Assembly: GCA_020283515.1 (NCBI GenBank)
Contig: JAHZTW010000001.1
Span: 443,183,831 to 443,247,830, forward strand
Length of the DNA stretch: 64,000 nt
Reading direction: 5' to 3'
Origin: Alliaria petiolata
Taxonomy: Eukaryota; Streptophyta; Magnoliopsida; Brassicales; Brassicaceae
A program made the translations under genes and the position numbers. Shown here piece after piece: positions 1 to 11,323 of this stretch. The notes beneath the pieces were generated by a model that saw only the letters and a program-made list of their open reading frames with translations, made no database searches and was not told the DNA's origin. Position 1 is the stretch's first letter, and each line of letters starts with the position of its first letter.

Positions 1-1779
1 GACCTCGTCAAAGTCAGGGACGTTGGAGGCCTTAGGCTGCCACGACGCTGTTCGCCGACTCATCCTCCTAAAGCCCTCTCCGCCTGATTTCTCCATCGAC
101 TCCGTTCTCATGTTCTTCATAGTTTGTTTCACCGAATCATCATCATGAGCATCTGGGGGCGGGTTCGCCAGCCGTCGTCTCACTGATCTCGGCTTTGGTC
201 TTCCCGCAGTGGGCGAATCTGTTTGGGATTAAGAAAAAACATATATCATCAGTGCTTGCGAATTCTCCATACTGTTATTATCTATTCTATATACTCACCA
301 GTGTCGTCGGCCATGAGATGAGATTTGGTGATCTTCTCCGGAAGGCTTTCCTGTTTCTCGATTTTGGGCATGAATCTGTAGTAGAAAGGTTTGGTTTCGG
401 GATCTTCCTCCGGGCCAGAGACACAACTCTCGCTTGTACTCATGGAGGAGTCGTCTTCGCTTCTTCTACTCATGGACTTGTCATCCAAAGACTCTTTTCT
501 ACCATGAAAAGAAAGGCTGCTTCTGTTTTCTTTGGCCTCATCGTCCTGGTTTGCTTTGGGTTTTGGCTGCTCGGTTCCCGTCACATGATAAAGCCTCTCT
601 TCTAAAGACTTGGCATCCCATTTGATGGAGTATTCTCTGGCGATTTCCTGCAGCAGCTCTACCTTCATTTCTTTTGACGGGGGCTCCGCTTTGAATCTCT
701 CTACAAACTGCATGCAGATTCTCATGGTCTCAGCAACAATTTCTTTGGTTAGTGTGCACACACAGAGCAGAGTAGAATGTATCAAAGCTTACCTCAGGGT
801 TCACAGAATGCTCGAGTGAGTTCCCGTATCTGTCAGCAAATAATGACCTGAGATCGCGAAGCTCCGGCACTTCAGAGACTCTAGCCGCCGCATATACAAG
901 GGAGGAGATGGCCTCACGACACTCGTCAGGGCATTTACTGCACAAAGACCAATACTTTACGTGGATGAAGCAAAGAAATTAGAGGCAAAGAGGAGTTTTT
1001 TACCTGGATTTCTGTAAGAGAGAGACATTGGATGCAACACAGATGCAGAATTGCTCCAACAACTCGTAACAGGACAGCCTCCTTTTCTCCTCAATCAGCC
1101 CTTCTGCCTGTCACACACACACACACAATTGGCAAAGTAAACAAACATTAGCCCACGAGCAAATGGTTTTTCTCTGGGTTTCTTAAGCAACAATTCACTC
1201 TGTTATAATTAATATAACCAGCTGGTGACAGCATCAAAATGAAATACATTTCTTTTTTTCTTCCATTGCATCCACATATGTATACCAAAATAGAACCAAC
1301 AACGATTTTAATGAAAACATCGTTGACCCCTTTTTTTTATTTTTAAGAAGATATATGTATGTATTTTGGGAACAGAGAGGGTGTTCGCTGCTTTCACGTT
1401 GGGTGAACCAATCAGATCACCGGGACCCATTAAACGACACAGGGCATGGATTACGGGTCTCAAACTCTCCAATTATGGATCAGAATTACTATCAAATCGT
1501 GTAAATCAAAATTACCCTGCCATATGCATTGTAATCGAGGCTGTTCTTGAGAAGATCGACAATGTCGTTCTTCAAATATTTGCACACAGAGTTTTTCTTC
1601 CTCTTCACCGTCTCTACTCTTGTTTTCGTTATCTTGACCAACGACTTGCTGAGGAAATTTTGAATGATGCACGCGATCAACAAAACAAAAACAACAAGTA
1701 ACGAAGATGAAGGAAACCAAAGAAAAGAAAAGACTCACCATTTCGTATAAAATTTGGGTTTAAACAGGCCGTCAAACAT
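1..1779 (-). CDS. IST1-like protein (ESCRT-III associated), 3' end outside window
   Basis: The product resembles IST1/Vps4-regulator proteins, which act on endosomal membranes in multivesicular-body sorting by binding ESCRT-III and the ATPase VPS4/SKD1. I read six exons on the minus strand: 1739-1779, 1516-1648, 1004-1107, 793-937, 299-707 and 1-218. All junctions keep phase and give 350 residues inside the window. The start at 1777-1779 opens with MFDGLFKPKF. The IST1 helical core covers about residues 1-190, with a NAYGR segment at the end of exon 2 and CPDECREA in exon 4. The rest is a charged, Ser-rich tail typical of the longer plant ISTL proteins. The last exon ends WQPKASNVPDFDEV at the window edge, where related proteins have a VHPKLPDYDDL-type end, so only a short piece is probably missing. 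Gene family is confident; the exact paralogue is not. Confidence 0.88.
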
Positions 1780-2400
1780 TTTGCCTTTTGAAAATTAACA
1801 AAGATGGGATTCTTGTTTTTTTTTGTGTGTGTGTTTTTGTTTTTGTTATCTCTCTCTCTTTCGTGCAAGAGAAAGAGAGAGAAGAAATGTCGTCCTATTG
1901 GGAAAGATGGCGTTTTTAGGGAAGGGCTTTATAAGAGAGAGAGGAGAGAGGAAAAGAGAAGAAGGAAAAAGAAACGACCTCCTAGGCTAGGCTGGGTCTA
2001 CATGAGATCTCAAGAAACGGACTTGGTTCGCAAGAAAACCAAGCAACCTGTGTCTCCGCCTTTATCGACCTCCCTCTCTCTCTCTCTATATGCGCGTGCG
2101 TGTGTGTGTGTAAAGGCAGGCCAGGCCAGCATAGAGAAGAGATATATATGCTGGGGAAGAGAGAGGAAAAACAAAAACAAAAAAAGGGATCTTGTAAAAG
2201 GACAAATTAGCGCGCGCTTTGTGGGAGCTGTAATTACTAAAACAGGGGTGGAGTTGCCCCATAAGAGAAGGGAGTTGACCAGGGTTACTTTCGGAATCAA
2301 CACTCTTTAATTAACCTCTAGAGTAATCATCATCACTAATTAATGGAAACAAACATACATGTGATCTCTTTTTGGATAACCCCAATTGGAAATTATATCG
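1780..2400. other. Intergenic region, low-complexity leader DNA of the IST1-like gene
   Basis: This stretch holds purine-rich and (TC)n/(TG)n tracts, such as 2072-2085 and 2098-2111, and no conserved coding sequence. Open frames here translate to Lys/Arg/Glu- or Ser/Leu-rich low-complexity peptides. It probably contains the IST1-like promoter and leader. Confidence 0.5.
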
Positions 2401-2502
2401 ATTAGGCCCATAATATAGCCAGGCCCAAAAGAAGAAGCTCCGCATAAAGGTGTCGCAAATTCAGATTTTTAGCACCAAAACACCTCCCAAGCCCTAGAAG
2501 CC
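2401..2502 (+). promoter_or_regulatory. Site II-type promoter ahead of the TMA7 relic
   Basis: Two AGGCCCA motifs (2404-2410 and 2421-2427) and a telo-box-like GCCCTAG (2491-2497) precede the TMA7 remnant. Site II elements and telo boxes are known to mark plant genes for the translation apparatus, which fits TMA7. The promoter looks better preserved than the coding region. Confidence 0.45.
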
Positions 2503-2946
2503 CTGTCGTCTTGGATCTAGGGGAGTAGGATCAAAGCTTTGGGTGGTTCATCTGCCCTAAAAGAAATTAGTAACTTGCTCATCGTTTTTGGTATTCAGGA
2601 GCCCAACGCTGATAAGAAAGATTACGATGAGGTATTACAACTTTCTCTCGCTGTAATTTTCTGGGGATTTGAATCTTGAACTGACCAAAAGCTGATATAA
2701 AAAAGTTTATGGGGATTTTGGATTTTGAATGTTAACGCCAATCCTTAAAAATTCAAAGTAGGAACCCCTTGTCTTGTTGGATAGAAAGATATAATTAACA
2801 ACAGTCGATAGATAGTATCTGATATGTTGATTTGGCGTGAATGTAGCATGATAAACAGTCAACAGGCCCTTAAAGAGCTAAGAGCAAAGGCATCACAGAA
2901 AGGATCATTTGGAGGGAACGGGCTCAAGAAAAGCAGCAAGAAGTGA
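2503..2946 (+). pseudogene. TMA7: TMA7 (translation machinery associated 7) pseudogene
   Basis: TMA7/CCDC72 is a ribosome-associated protein of about 64 residues. The last exon (2866-2946) encodes ALKELRAKASQKGSFGGNGL then KKSSKK and a stop, and 2599-2631 encodes EPNADKKDYDE. Both sit behind good AG acceptors and match plant TMA7. The expected first exon aligns at 2503 onward, but its start codon reads CTG and an in-frame TAG lies at 2518-2520. The middle segment corresponding to TDLANIQKKKDEEK cannot be recognised between 2632 and 2865. Start lost, early stop and missing exon together point to a pseudogene. Family identity is strong; the reading as fully dead is likely but assumes no alternative upstream exon. 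Confidence 0.75.
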
Positions 2947-3711
2947 GATACCCCTCAGTTTTGGCAGAGTTATGATATCTTTGTATCTTTTTTAGGAAGA
3001 AAAAAAAACCCATAAGTTTGTCATCTAGGAGAGAAGTAACTTGACGTCTCTCTCCATATTCAACTTTCGCTTTCTTGTGTCCTTATACAGTAGTATTATA
3101 TATAAAAGGTGAAAAGATAGAGATGTTTGTTTACTCCACGTTTCTTCTTCTTGTGACTCTTTTTGCCTTTTAGTTATGCAAAATGTGATGATGTGCACAT
3201 ATTCCTAGACAGATTACGTGCACTTGTTACAAAAATCCATTTAATTCTCCATAAAACGCTTCTTTAATTCTTCCGCAATGGACAAATCATAAGCTATCAA
3301 AAGGTTGAAGAAATCACTTGATATGAATTTGGGATTGGATTTAATTTCACACTTTTTTAATTGGAAAAATGAAAGTATATTCCTTTTATATTTTTGTTGT
3401 TATTAATTGAACGTGAAAATAGAGGCTGGAAAAACAAAACAGAGGAAACGAGAGAAGATGTAGGTGGCGGGAGTGGGTTGGGCGGAGAATGGTATGAAAA
3501 GGACTGAAAACTCAATCTCAATCCTTTCTGAGTATCCCCCAAAGCGATTCTCTCGACTGAAAACTCTTTTCCGGGAAAGTGGAGAGAGATTTTTTAATTT
3601 ATTTTCCGTTTCACCTTTCTTAATCAAATAAAGGACAAAATCTCTACCCGCTTTTTACCCGGAAAGTTGCAGACGTAGGAAGAACCACCAATAAAAAAGA
3701 AGAAGAAGAAG
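2947..3711. other. Intergenic region / BAC2 upstream region
   Basis: There is no coding sequence I can support. The DNA is AT-rich up to about 3410 and then becomes a purine-rich leader that runs into the BAC2 start with a GAA-type repeat (3699-3711). The BAC2 promoter is expected here. Confidence 0.5.
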
Positions 3712-4699
3712 ATGGATTTCTGGCCGGAGTTTATGGCGAGCAGCTGGGGAAGGGAGTTCGTGGCCGGTGGATTCGGAGGCGTGGCCGGGATCATCTCCGG
3801 GTACCCGTTGGACACGCTGAGGATTCGGCAGCAACAGAGCTCGAAATCGGGATCTGCCTTCACCATTCTCCGGCGGATGCTCGCCGTTGAGGGCCCCACG
3901 TCGCTCTACAGAGGAATGGCAGCACCCTTGGCCTCCGTCACTTTTCAGGTTCTTCTTTCCTAGATAGATCCACAGCATCTGATTGATTCTCTCATGAATA
4001 TGAGAATATCCATCCCCCTCCCCACCCCCATTACGGAAAATGATATTCTCGTGTGTGCAGAATGCTATGGTGTTCCAGATATATGCCATACTCTCTCGCT
4101 CCTTTGATTCCTCTCTTCCTCTGGAAGATCCTCCTTCCTACAGAGGCGTTGCTCTTGGTGGGGTTGGCACTGGTGCTGTGCAGAGCCTGTTGCTTAGCCC
4201 CGTGGAGCTCATCAAGATTCGCCTTCAGCTTCAGCAGACCAAGAGTGGTCCCATCACCTTGGCCAAGCGCATCCTCAGGACAGAAGGCCTTAAGGGGATA
4301 TACAGAGGCCTCACCATTACAGTGCTCAGGGATGCTCCCGCTCACGGCCTCTACTTCTGGACCTACGAGTACGTGCGAGAAAGGCTCCATCCCGGCTGCA
4401 GAAAGAATGGAGAGGAAACCCTCAGGACCATGCTGGTTGCTGGTGGCCTGGCTGGTGTGGCCAGCTGGGTCGCCTGCTACCCTCTCGACGTCGTCAAGAC
4501 CAGGCTGCAACAAGGTCATGGTGCTTACGAGGGCATTGCGGATTGTTTTCACAAGATCATCACACAGGAAGGCTATGCGGTTCTCTGGCGTGGCCTCGGT
4601 ACTGCAGTTTCCAGGGCCTTTGTTGTCAACGGTGCTATTTTTGCTGCTTATGAGGTTGCCTTGAGGTGTTTATTCACTCAGCTGCCAGGAGGAGAGTGA
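3712..4699 (+). CDS. BAC2: Mitochondrial basic amino acid carrier BAC2
   Basis: This is a member of the mitochondrial carrier family, nearly identical in places to Arabidopsis BAC2. That protein moves arginine, ornithine and related basic amino acids across the inner mitochondrial membrane and contributes to arginine catabolism and stress responses. Two exons (3712-3948 and 4061-4699) give 291 residues. The three tandem carrier repeats each show the family signature PX[D/E]XX[K/R]: PLDTLRIR from residue 32, PVELIKIR from 126 and PLDVVKTR from 220. Six membrane helices are expected. The start follows a short A/G-rich leader and opens MDFWPEFMAS, as in the Arabidopsis protein. It converges tail to tail with the helicase gene, with only 278 bp between the stop codons. 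Confidence 0.95.
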
Positions 4700-4977
4700 G
4701 TAAAAGCCAACACAAGACTCGTAAGGTTGCAGCCTCAAGATTCATTAGCACATGATCATAGTTTGTGTTGGTTCTGGATTGCATGGTCAAACAAACCTGA
4801 CTCGCTTTATGGATATGGTCAGAAAACCCGTCTGTGATTGGAAAACAAAGATTACAAACACAAAAGAAAACAGATGAAATGAAATTCTGTATTTTTTCAC
4901 TCTCTCCTTCTCTTTCCACTTTGTTTGCTAATAAGAGTGCCAAGGATTTCCTCCAACATAGATGCTGGCTGATTGGT

Positions 4978-7900
4978 TTAGGATGAATTTTTACGTTTAA
5001 AGAATTGGTGCAACAGTCTGTGAACGTCTCCGTAGCCTTTGGTGGAATAAATAAGACCATCTTTGATCCACTTTGGGAGCTTGCTGGATGGATGAGATGT
5101 TCTTTTGGAAGGATCATTCGAGTATCGAGCATCTACCAGTAAAATGGCTGCATAGTCCTTTACGTGCCTGATTGCTCTACCTGATAAGCAAAAGCAGGGA
5201 ATAACATTTTGTCTCACTCCAATCAAAACACTTTAACACATATATATATATATATTTGGAACCATAAAACTCACCGATTGATTGGTTAACTGCTTTCATA
5301 CACAGATTTTCATAGTATTCTTTCCCTCTCCGTTTGCAGCTCTTTAATACCCCAAACCCTTCTGCAACATCTCCACTGTAGTAAGACTCGTCAACCAAAG
5401 CCAGACAAGGTTTTGCGGAATCTGAATCTCCAAGACCTTCTATATGCTTTATTCTCTCTAACAGCTCAATGTCAGACGGGCTGGGATATGGCAGACCAAC
5501 CATCACAACACACCGACACATGCCGTCGCTGAAGTTGATTCCTTCTGACACCTTCCCACCAACCACAGCTAGCATTATTGCTCCTCTTTCGCTTTCTATT
5601 GCTTCCTTGTACTCTCTGAGCACAGCTTCTACTTCAGTGTTTCTTCTGGGTTCTCTGAACACCCGCTTCTTCTTCGTTATTCTTCTGAGTATCCCTGAGT
5701 TACTCCACGCTGTGTGCACCTGTGTTTCATACTCAAAGGAGGAGAAGAAGACGATAACTCCCTCAGGAACCACTGTCACCAGGTTACTCATTAACAGTCC
5801 TAACTCCTGTATCTGCCAATCATTCCCAGAAAGTCAAAAACACAAGTTACTCTTAGTCCTCTCTTCCCTAATCTAAACAAGTGTTAGAGGAATAAAACAA
5901 GTTAGAAAACGTTTGGATCACCCACCATTTCTGTTGAGCTTCTTGAACTGTGGCTAAAGTCAAAAGACTGACCAGATGGCCCATGTGAAACTGCGATTGG
6001 CATTATACTCTCAGGGGGAACAATGTGACTACATGAGAAGAACTGCAGCTGATTTGATGGTAGCCATGGAAATAGTCGTTCTCTTGTCTCTTCTATAGGT
6101 TGAAGAGTCCCACCGGCCAATATGACAGCATGAGCTTCATCCACCACCTACAAATTGGTTGGATTCACTTTTACATTGTTGAATTGCCGAAACTACTGCG
6201 GACTCAGAAATAAATGCAAGGGCCAACCTCCGAAAATAACTTCGCTCCAGTGAGCATGACATATTTAATGTACCCTCCTTGTTGGACAGAGGTAGTCGAA
6301 CTCATCTTTGAGATTATTATCCGCCCATCACCGTTGTTGTGAGTGAGTGCCACCAACATATCAGAAAACGCTCTAAAACTCGTTAACTTGCTCATTTCCT
6401 CATGGGCCACTGGATCTTTCTGCAACATAGCAACTCTCTCCCCATATCCACTGACCTGGACACGCAGTTGAATATTGAAGGTGAGAAAATAGGAAATGTG
6501 CAGGAGAAAAGAGTCTGACAAGCGAAGGGGTAAATAATATGAACCACGTCACCTTATGAATAATATTGCTTTCCTTTATATAGGCGAGTAACTTGACCAA
6601 ATTGATATTGTCTATATTCAGAGAGAATAAAAAGTCATTTATTTCCATCGAGCAACCACCAGAAGGCTTGCTTTTAGAGGGATTTCCTGTACCAAGCCCA
6701 TTATTTACGCAGTTCAGATTCCCGCCACTGGCCAGAGGTTTGAGGAGAGCTCGGATGAGAATCAACAGAGTTTGTATATATCTACGGTTTCCAGCTCCCA
6801 ATAGATTGAGGAATCTTCCTAGATAATTCTCTATGCTGCTATGTACATCCTCCAACTGCAATACAAATCGATTAAAAACCGTGACTCCACACCGTGTGTC
6901 AGTTATCATATAAATTCCGTGTACTCTAGTATAAGCAAAGTAGCCACGACAAAATCCTATTCATACAGCAAGTTGCGTATGACCAGACACAGAGGACTGA
7001 CTAGCAATGCGAAAGTCCATCCAAACCACATTGTGACTTTAAAAGCAGATGGAGTTTACCTGTGACACTGTTACTTTTGCGTCGTGCATACTGAGAAGAG
7101 TGTCAGCCAAATTGTGAGCCTCGTCTATGATGACAACATTGTTTTTCAAGCTTAGGCCAAGTGATTCTCGTGACGACTTTGATAGAAGAGACTGATATGG
7201 AAGAATAACAAGATCAGCTGCCGGGGCCATTCGTCTAGAACCATAGTATGGGCAAGTCCTGATTTCTCGTCCAAGCTGAACAAGATCCTCAATGTCCATG
7301 GCTTCTTGTTGAAGAATCTCAGCCTTGAATTGTCTCTGTAGTGTATGTTTGCTAAGCATTGGGCATGTGCAAGATGCTTTGGTTCGTCCCACCCTTACAT
7401 TTGGACCTAAATTCTGAAATGCTCAAGCAAAAATCTTTCTTTGAGTATACTTAAATAGACGACCATGGAAATGTACAAAATAGGCGCATACAGTGTTCCT
7501 TTATGTTAGAAGCCTCGATTCAGAACTCAGACGCTACCAGCATTACAAGTTGAAGATGTGTGTACCTTCTTTTTAGAGACTTGAGATTTCTTCTTCTTTT
7601 GCAAATCCAAGCACCTCTCGCTGATTCGGGCCACATTCCCAAGCTTAAGAACATCTGTGCATGACCTCTGTAACTGTAAGTATCAGGCAAAAAAAAAATG
7701 AAAAACAAGGAGGAGAGATGATGCTGGGACACCTTCATTTATGCACATGTTCTTTCGCGAGCCTAGACATACAACTTTGAGTTTTTGGGCAAACACAGTC
7801 TTCCTCAACTCCTTGACAAATTGCGAAAGCTGTGAATGTGTTCGGCTGCAAAAGAAAACCTTGAGTCCATCGGAGCATTCCTTGTCATCTTCTTCATCGC

Positions 7901-8455
7901 CCTCTGATGAGCTGTCAAAATCTCCTGCCGGTTTTCTCTTTGAAGATGAATCATCTTCGCTTTCGTGATCTTCCAACAAGAATTCTTCATCGTTTAACTC
8001 AGCTTCGTGTTTCCTTAGAGAAACCTCCCCTTGCGAGAAAACCCTTTCCTTGGGCCGGAATGGGTATTTGCTGATTTTGATGGTCTTGTCATCGCTGAAA
8101 GTAAAATCTCTCATCCAATCGGGCTCGTCGTCACAATCGACCTTGTCGGATTCCGTCAATCCTGATTTTCCTTTCTCCTTACGGTCAATCAGCCACTGTA
8201 GAGCACTGCAGATAATGCTTAGAGATTTTCCAGTCCCTGAAGCGAAGAGGAGGAGCATACTATTACTATGTGTAGTTCATCAGTGTCCAAGATGGAAAAA
8301 CCTTTTTGGAACTAAACAGAAAGAAGCGTACCAGTGGGGCTTTCCAGCATGGAAACGCCTCCCTTGTCCAGAAACTCATAGAGCGCGTTCATGAAATCGA
8401 TTTGGATCGAGTACGGCTTGTACGGAAACGCCGAGAACTCTTGTTTTTCCGCCAT
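4978..8455 (-). CDS. DDX11/CHL1-type Fe-S cluster DNA helicase (XPD family)
   Basis: This is a superfamily 2 helicase of the XPD/FANCJ/DDX11 group. Relatives unwind forked and G-quadruplex DNA and support sister-chromatid cohesion. Nine exons (8332-8455, 7733-8236, 7566-7654, 7060-7413, 6553-6855, 6228-6455, 5926-6147, 5275-5812, 4978-5180) join in phase to 854 residues. Visible motifs are Walker A GTGKS at 42-46, DEAH at 336-339, motif III LAGGTL in exon 7, and motif VI GRAIRH starting at residue 788. Four cysteines at about 206, 224, 254 and 293 fit the Fe-S ligand spacing of DDX11. An acidic, Ser-rich insert lies between Walker A and the Fe-S domain. It is divergent from the La gene, with 344 bp between start codons. 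The Arabidopsis counterpart is, from memory, AT1G79890. Confidence 0.92.
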
Positions 8456-8799
8456 CTCGATACTTGTTGCTCCACAAACTCCCTTCTTCTTCTTCTTCTT
8501 CTTCCAATTTTGCCGCCGATTCCTAAGAAAGATGAGGCTGTTTGGACGCGGGGTTAAGAATACTACATTAAAGGCAGCAGGCCCATTAGTCGTTCGTCAT
8601 TGCAGCAGAATTCTCTTGTTTGGTTGTGTGGTGTAATAATTGCTCCGATGGAAACAAGAGGTAAGCCCATTATTCCTATGGGCCTATCAAATAAAAAAGC
8701 CAACCCTTTTTATTTATATAAATGTGTTGTTGCCTTCAATCAATATAACCTTTCTTTTGCTCTTCTCTCTTCCCTCTTCCCTCTTCGATCCCTGCTGCT
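8456..8799. promoter_or_regulatory. Bidirectional promoter region, helicase / La gene
   Basis: These 344 bp separate two head-to-head start codons and must hold both promoters. They contain GGCCCA-type site II motifs (for example CAGGCCCATT near 8578 and GGGCCTA near 8680) and a CT-rich leader just before the La start. No coding sequence is seen. Confidence 0.55.
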
Positions 8800-10973
8800 A
8801 TGGCCTCCTTCAACGACGAAACCGCCAGCAAGTTGCTTACACAGGTCTTCTTAATTTCTCTATTTGTTCATCTCTAATTTCACAGTATTGTTCCTCAACA
8901 AGGTTTTTCTATTTGGTGTAAGGTGGAGTTTTACTTCAGTGACAGTAATCTGCCGAGAGACGGATTCCTCAACAAGGAAGTCACCAAGAGCAAAGATGGC
9001 CGTATCCTATTTTCTATACTGACACAGGTTTTCTACATAAACTGACTTTTCCCCTTTTTTTTTGTGGCAAGTTTTTCCTTCATACCCGAAACTAGTGGTT
9101 AGTCTGCCTCTGGTTTGTTCCTTCTCTCGTATGAGGAATCTCCTTGGCCTCGGTAACATCAAACGCGAAGACATCCCTAAGAGAATAGTGGAGGGAGTAG
9201 CCAATCTCTTGCGGACATCCGATTTTCTTAGAGTTTCCCACAATGGTACTCGTTGTTTCTCTTGGTATATCTTATCTGCCTATGACTTATCAATAATGAT
9301 GATGACAATTTCCTTGTTAAACCCCAAAATCAAGGGCAAAGGATCGGTAGAGGAACAAAACTCTCAAAGCCGGAGGAGGTGCTTGAAAAAGTCCACAGAA
9401 GAACCGTTGCGGAGTCCCCTTTTGAGTACAGCATAAAGATGGAGGATGTGGCATCTTTCTTCTCCCAATATGCCAAGGTCCTTCTTCATATGCCTCTTAT
9501 GATGTCCAATGTTGCTTTATCAATTCTTGTTCATTGCTCGTTTGATTTGACTTGTCCAGGTGAACAGTGTGAGGCTACCTCACCACGTCGGAGATAAGCG
9601 ACACTTTTGTGGCACTGCTTTGGTTGAATTCTCGTCTGAACAAGACACTGAGGATATTTTGAGGCAGACCTTGGTCTATGCCGGCGCTGATTTAGTAATA
9701 ATACCAAAGTAAGTAAGGAAGCATGGTTTGTTCCAAACAATACCAGATTGCCATGACCTGACTGTTTCTGTTTGATATACACAGGAGCGATTTTGACCGT
9801 CAAAGAGAGTCGATGATCAAGAGACTCGGCGGAAACCCAGGGTCAAGTCTTACAGATTCCTCCCACAACGAGTCAGTCTGTTGTTTGTTTTTGTCTGATC
9901 AAAACGCTTCTTGATTAGAAAAAAAAACAAGTTGGCTCATATGTTTCTGCTCGTATATACATTTATTGCTACAGATTCCGCAGAGGTCAGCTTGTCAAAT
10001 TTACACTGAAAAGAATAGCCAATGGAGAAAAAGTAATAAATAAAGGTACTTAATCGTTTCTCAAGACTTGATCTCTTAACAATTGGAGCTGCTCTCTAAG
10101 CAACTTGTCTGGCTTGCAGAAAAACCCAAGAGTCCGGAAAATGAAATCAGAGGGAAGGAAGATAAGGCAGGCAGTGCTAAGAAAGTGGAAGGAAAGGATA
10201 GAAAGAAGGAAAGCGGAGATAAACCATGTGCTAGCTTGTGCACGGAGAGGAGAGAGACGGTAGACAACGCTGATCAACTTGTCGTTCCCCCGTGGGACAA
10301 CAGCGATTCTGTTGGCTCTGAGGTTCTCAAAGATGTTTTCCAAAGATTTGGCAGCGTTAAGGTACACTTGCAAACTTTGTCCAACGTTCTGAGTTCTGGC
10401 ATCCCCTGAAAAGTGATTGTTGAGCAATCAGTCTATTTCGATGCTTTTTGCAGCACATGGAATGCTCTGGTGGTTTGGATTCGGGTTACATTTGTTATAT
10501 AGATGCAGAAACAGCTATGAAAGCCCGTGCGGCGGTGGAGTTTGTTGGAGGTTTGGTTGTGAAGAATAAATTCTCAGTTGCCTTGGAAGCTGTGAATGGT
10601 AGGGTGGCAATTCCCTTTTGTTAGTCATGCAAAATGTTTTTCAACCGTATAAACGTTGGAAATGAGTAGTATATATACTAATGCCTTCAGGTGAGATGGA
10701 GAGAGAAGTGTGGAAAAGACTATCATCAGCTGAGCGGGAAGGAGCAGGGTAATGACATCAAACCAAACCTTGTCTTTTCATTGCAGGGAACAGGCTTGGG
10801 ACGTGGCTTTTTTACCAACACTCATTTAGTCACATGCTCTACTCATTCCTTGTTTACCAACCTAACTCCAATATTCTTTGTTTATGTGCATCAGGAAAGA
10901 AGAAGATGACAAGAATGAGAAAAGCAAAGGCAAGTGCCCCGAAACCACGCAACCGCCCAAGAAGAAGCCCTAG
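8800..10973 (+). CDS. LA2: La RNA-binding protein (La2-like)
   Basis: This is a nuclear La-family protein. La proteins bind the 3' UUU-OH ends of RNA polymerase III transcripts and aid their maturation. Eleven exons (8800-8844, 8923-9001, 9096-9245, 9335-9477, 9560-9708, 9785-9871, 9975-10045, 10120-10361, 10454-10598, 10691-10748, 10895-10973) close to 415 residues. The La motif covers about residues 5-90 (QVEFYFSDSNLPRDGFL, then FSRMRNLLGLG). A first RRM follows at about 110-190 and a second RRM at about 300-375 (GSVKHMECSGGLDSGYICY). The C-terminus is Lys-rich and ends PPKKKP, a plausible nuclear signal. It occupies the slot of Arabidopsis AT1G79880 (La2). Short intron-retaining frames in the region are not separate genes. 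Confidence 0.92.
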
Positions 10974-11323
10974 TTAAAAGTTATTCTGCTTGAGATAATC
11001 TCCATTTTTTTTTTTTAGCTCAGCTGATTCTTTCTACAAAAGAGATATTGCTGATTCTCTCTACAAGAAACAAAAATATACTCGTCTTATGTTGTTAGGC
11101 AACCGTTTTTCCCGATTGGATCGTTAACATATTGTCCTAAGCGTCGTCACTTGTATGCTACTCCAATACTTTGGGAAAAGAAAGTTACAAAACAAATAGT
11201 ATTCCCGAAGTGTTTAAAATCCATTCCTTATATACGACGACAGTGCAACTTTATTTGGAAGAGAAATGACCCCCTCCCATTAATTTATCAACATAAAAGG
11301 CTTTGAAATGACACCAAATCACT
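10974..11323. other. Convergent 3' flank between the La gene and HPPR
   Basis: Two genes end here tail to tail. The DNA contains a T-run after the La stop and AATAAA-like A/T-rich sequence, so poly(A) sites for both genes are expected. No coding sequence is seen. Confidence 0.5.

Noticed and set aside
1804..2310. 168-residue plus-strand open frame
   Set aside because: It is low-complexity Lys/Arg/Glu/Ser sequence from purine-rich leader DNA, with no domain or family match recognisable.
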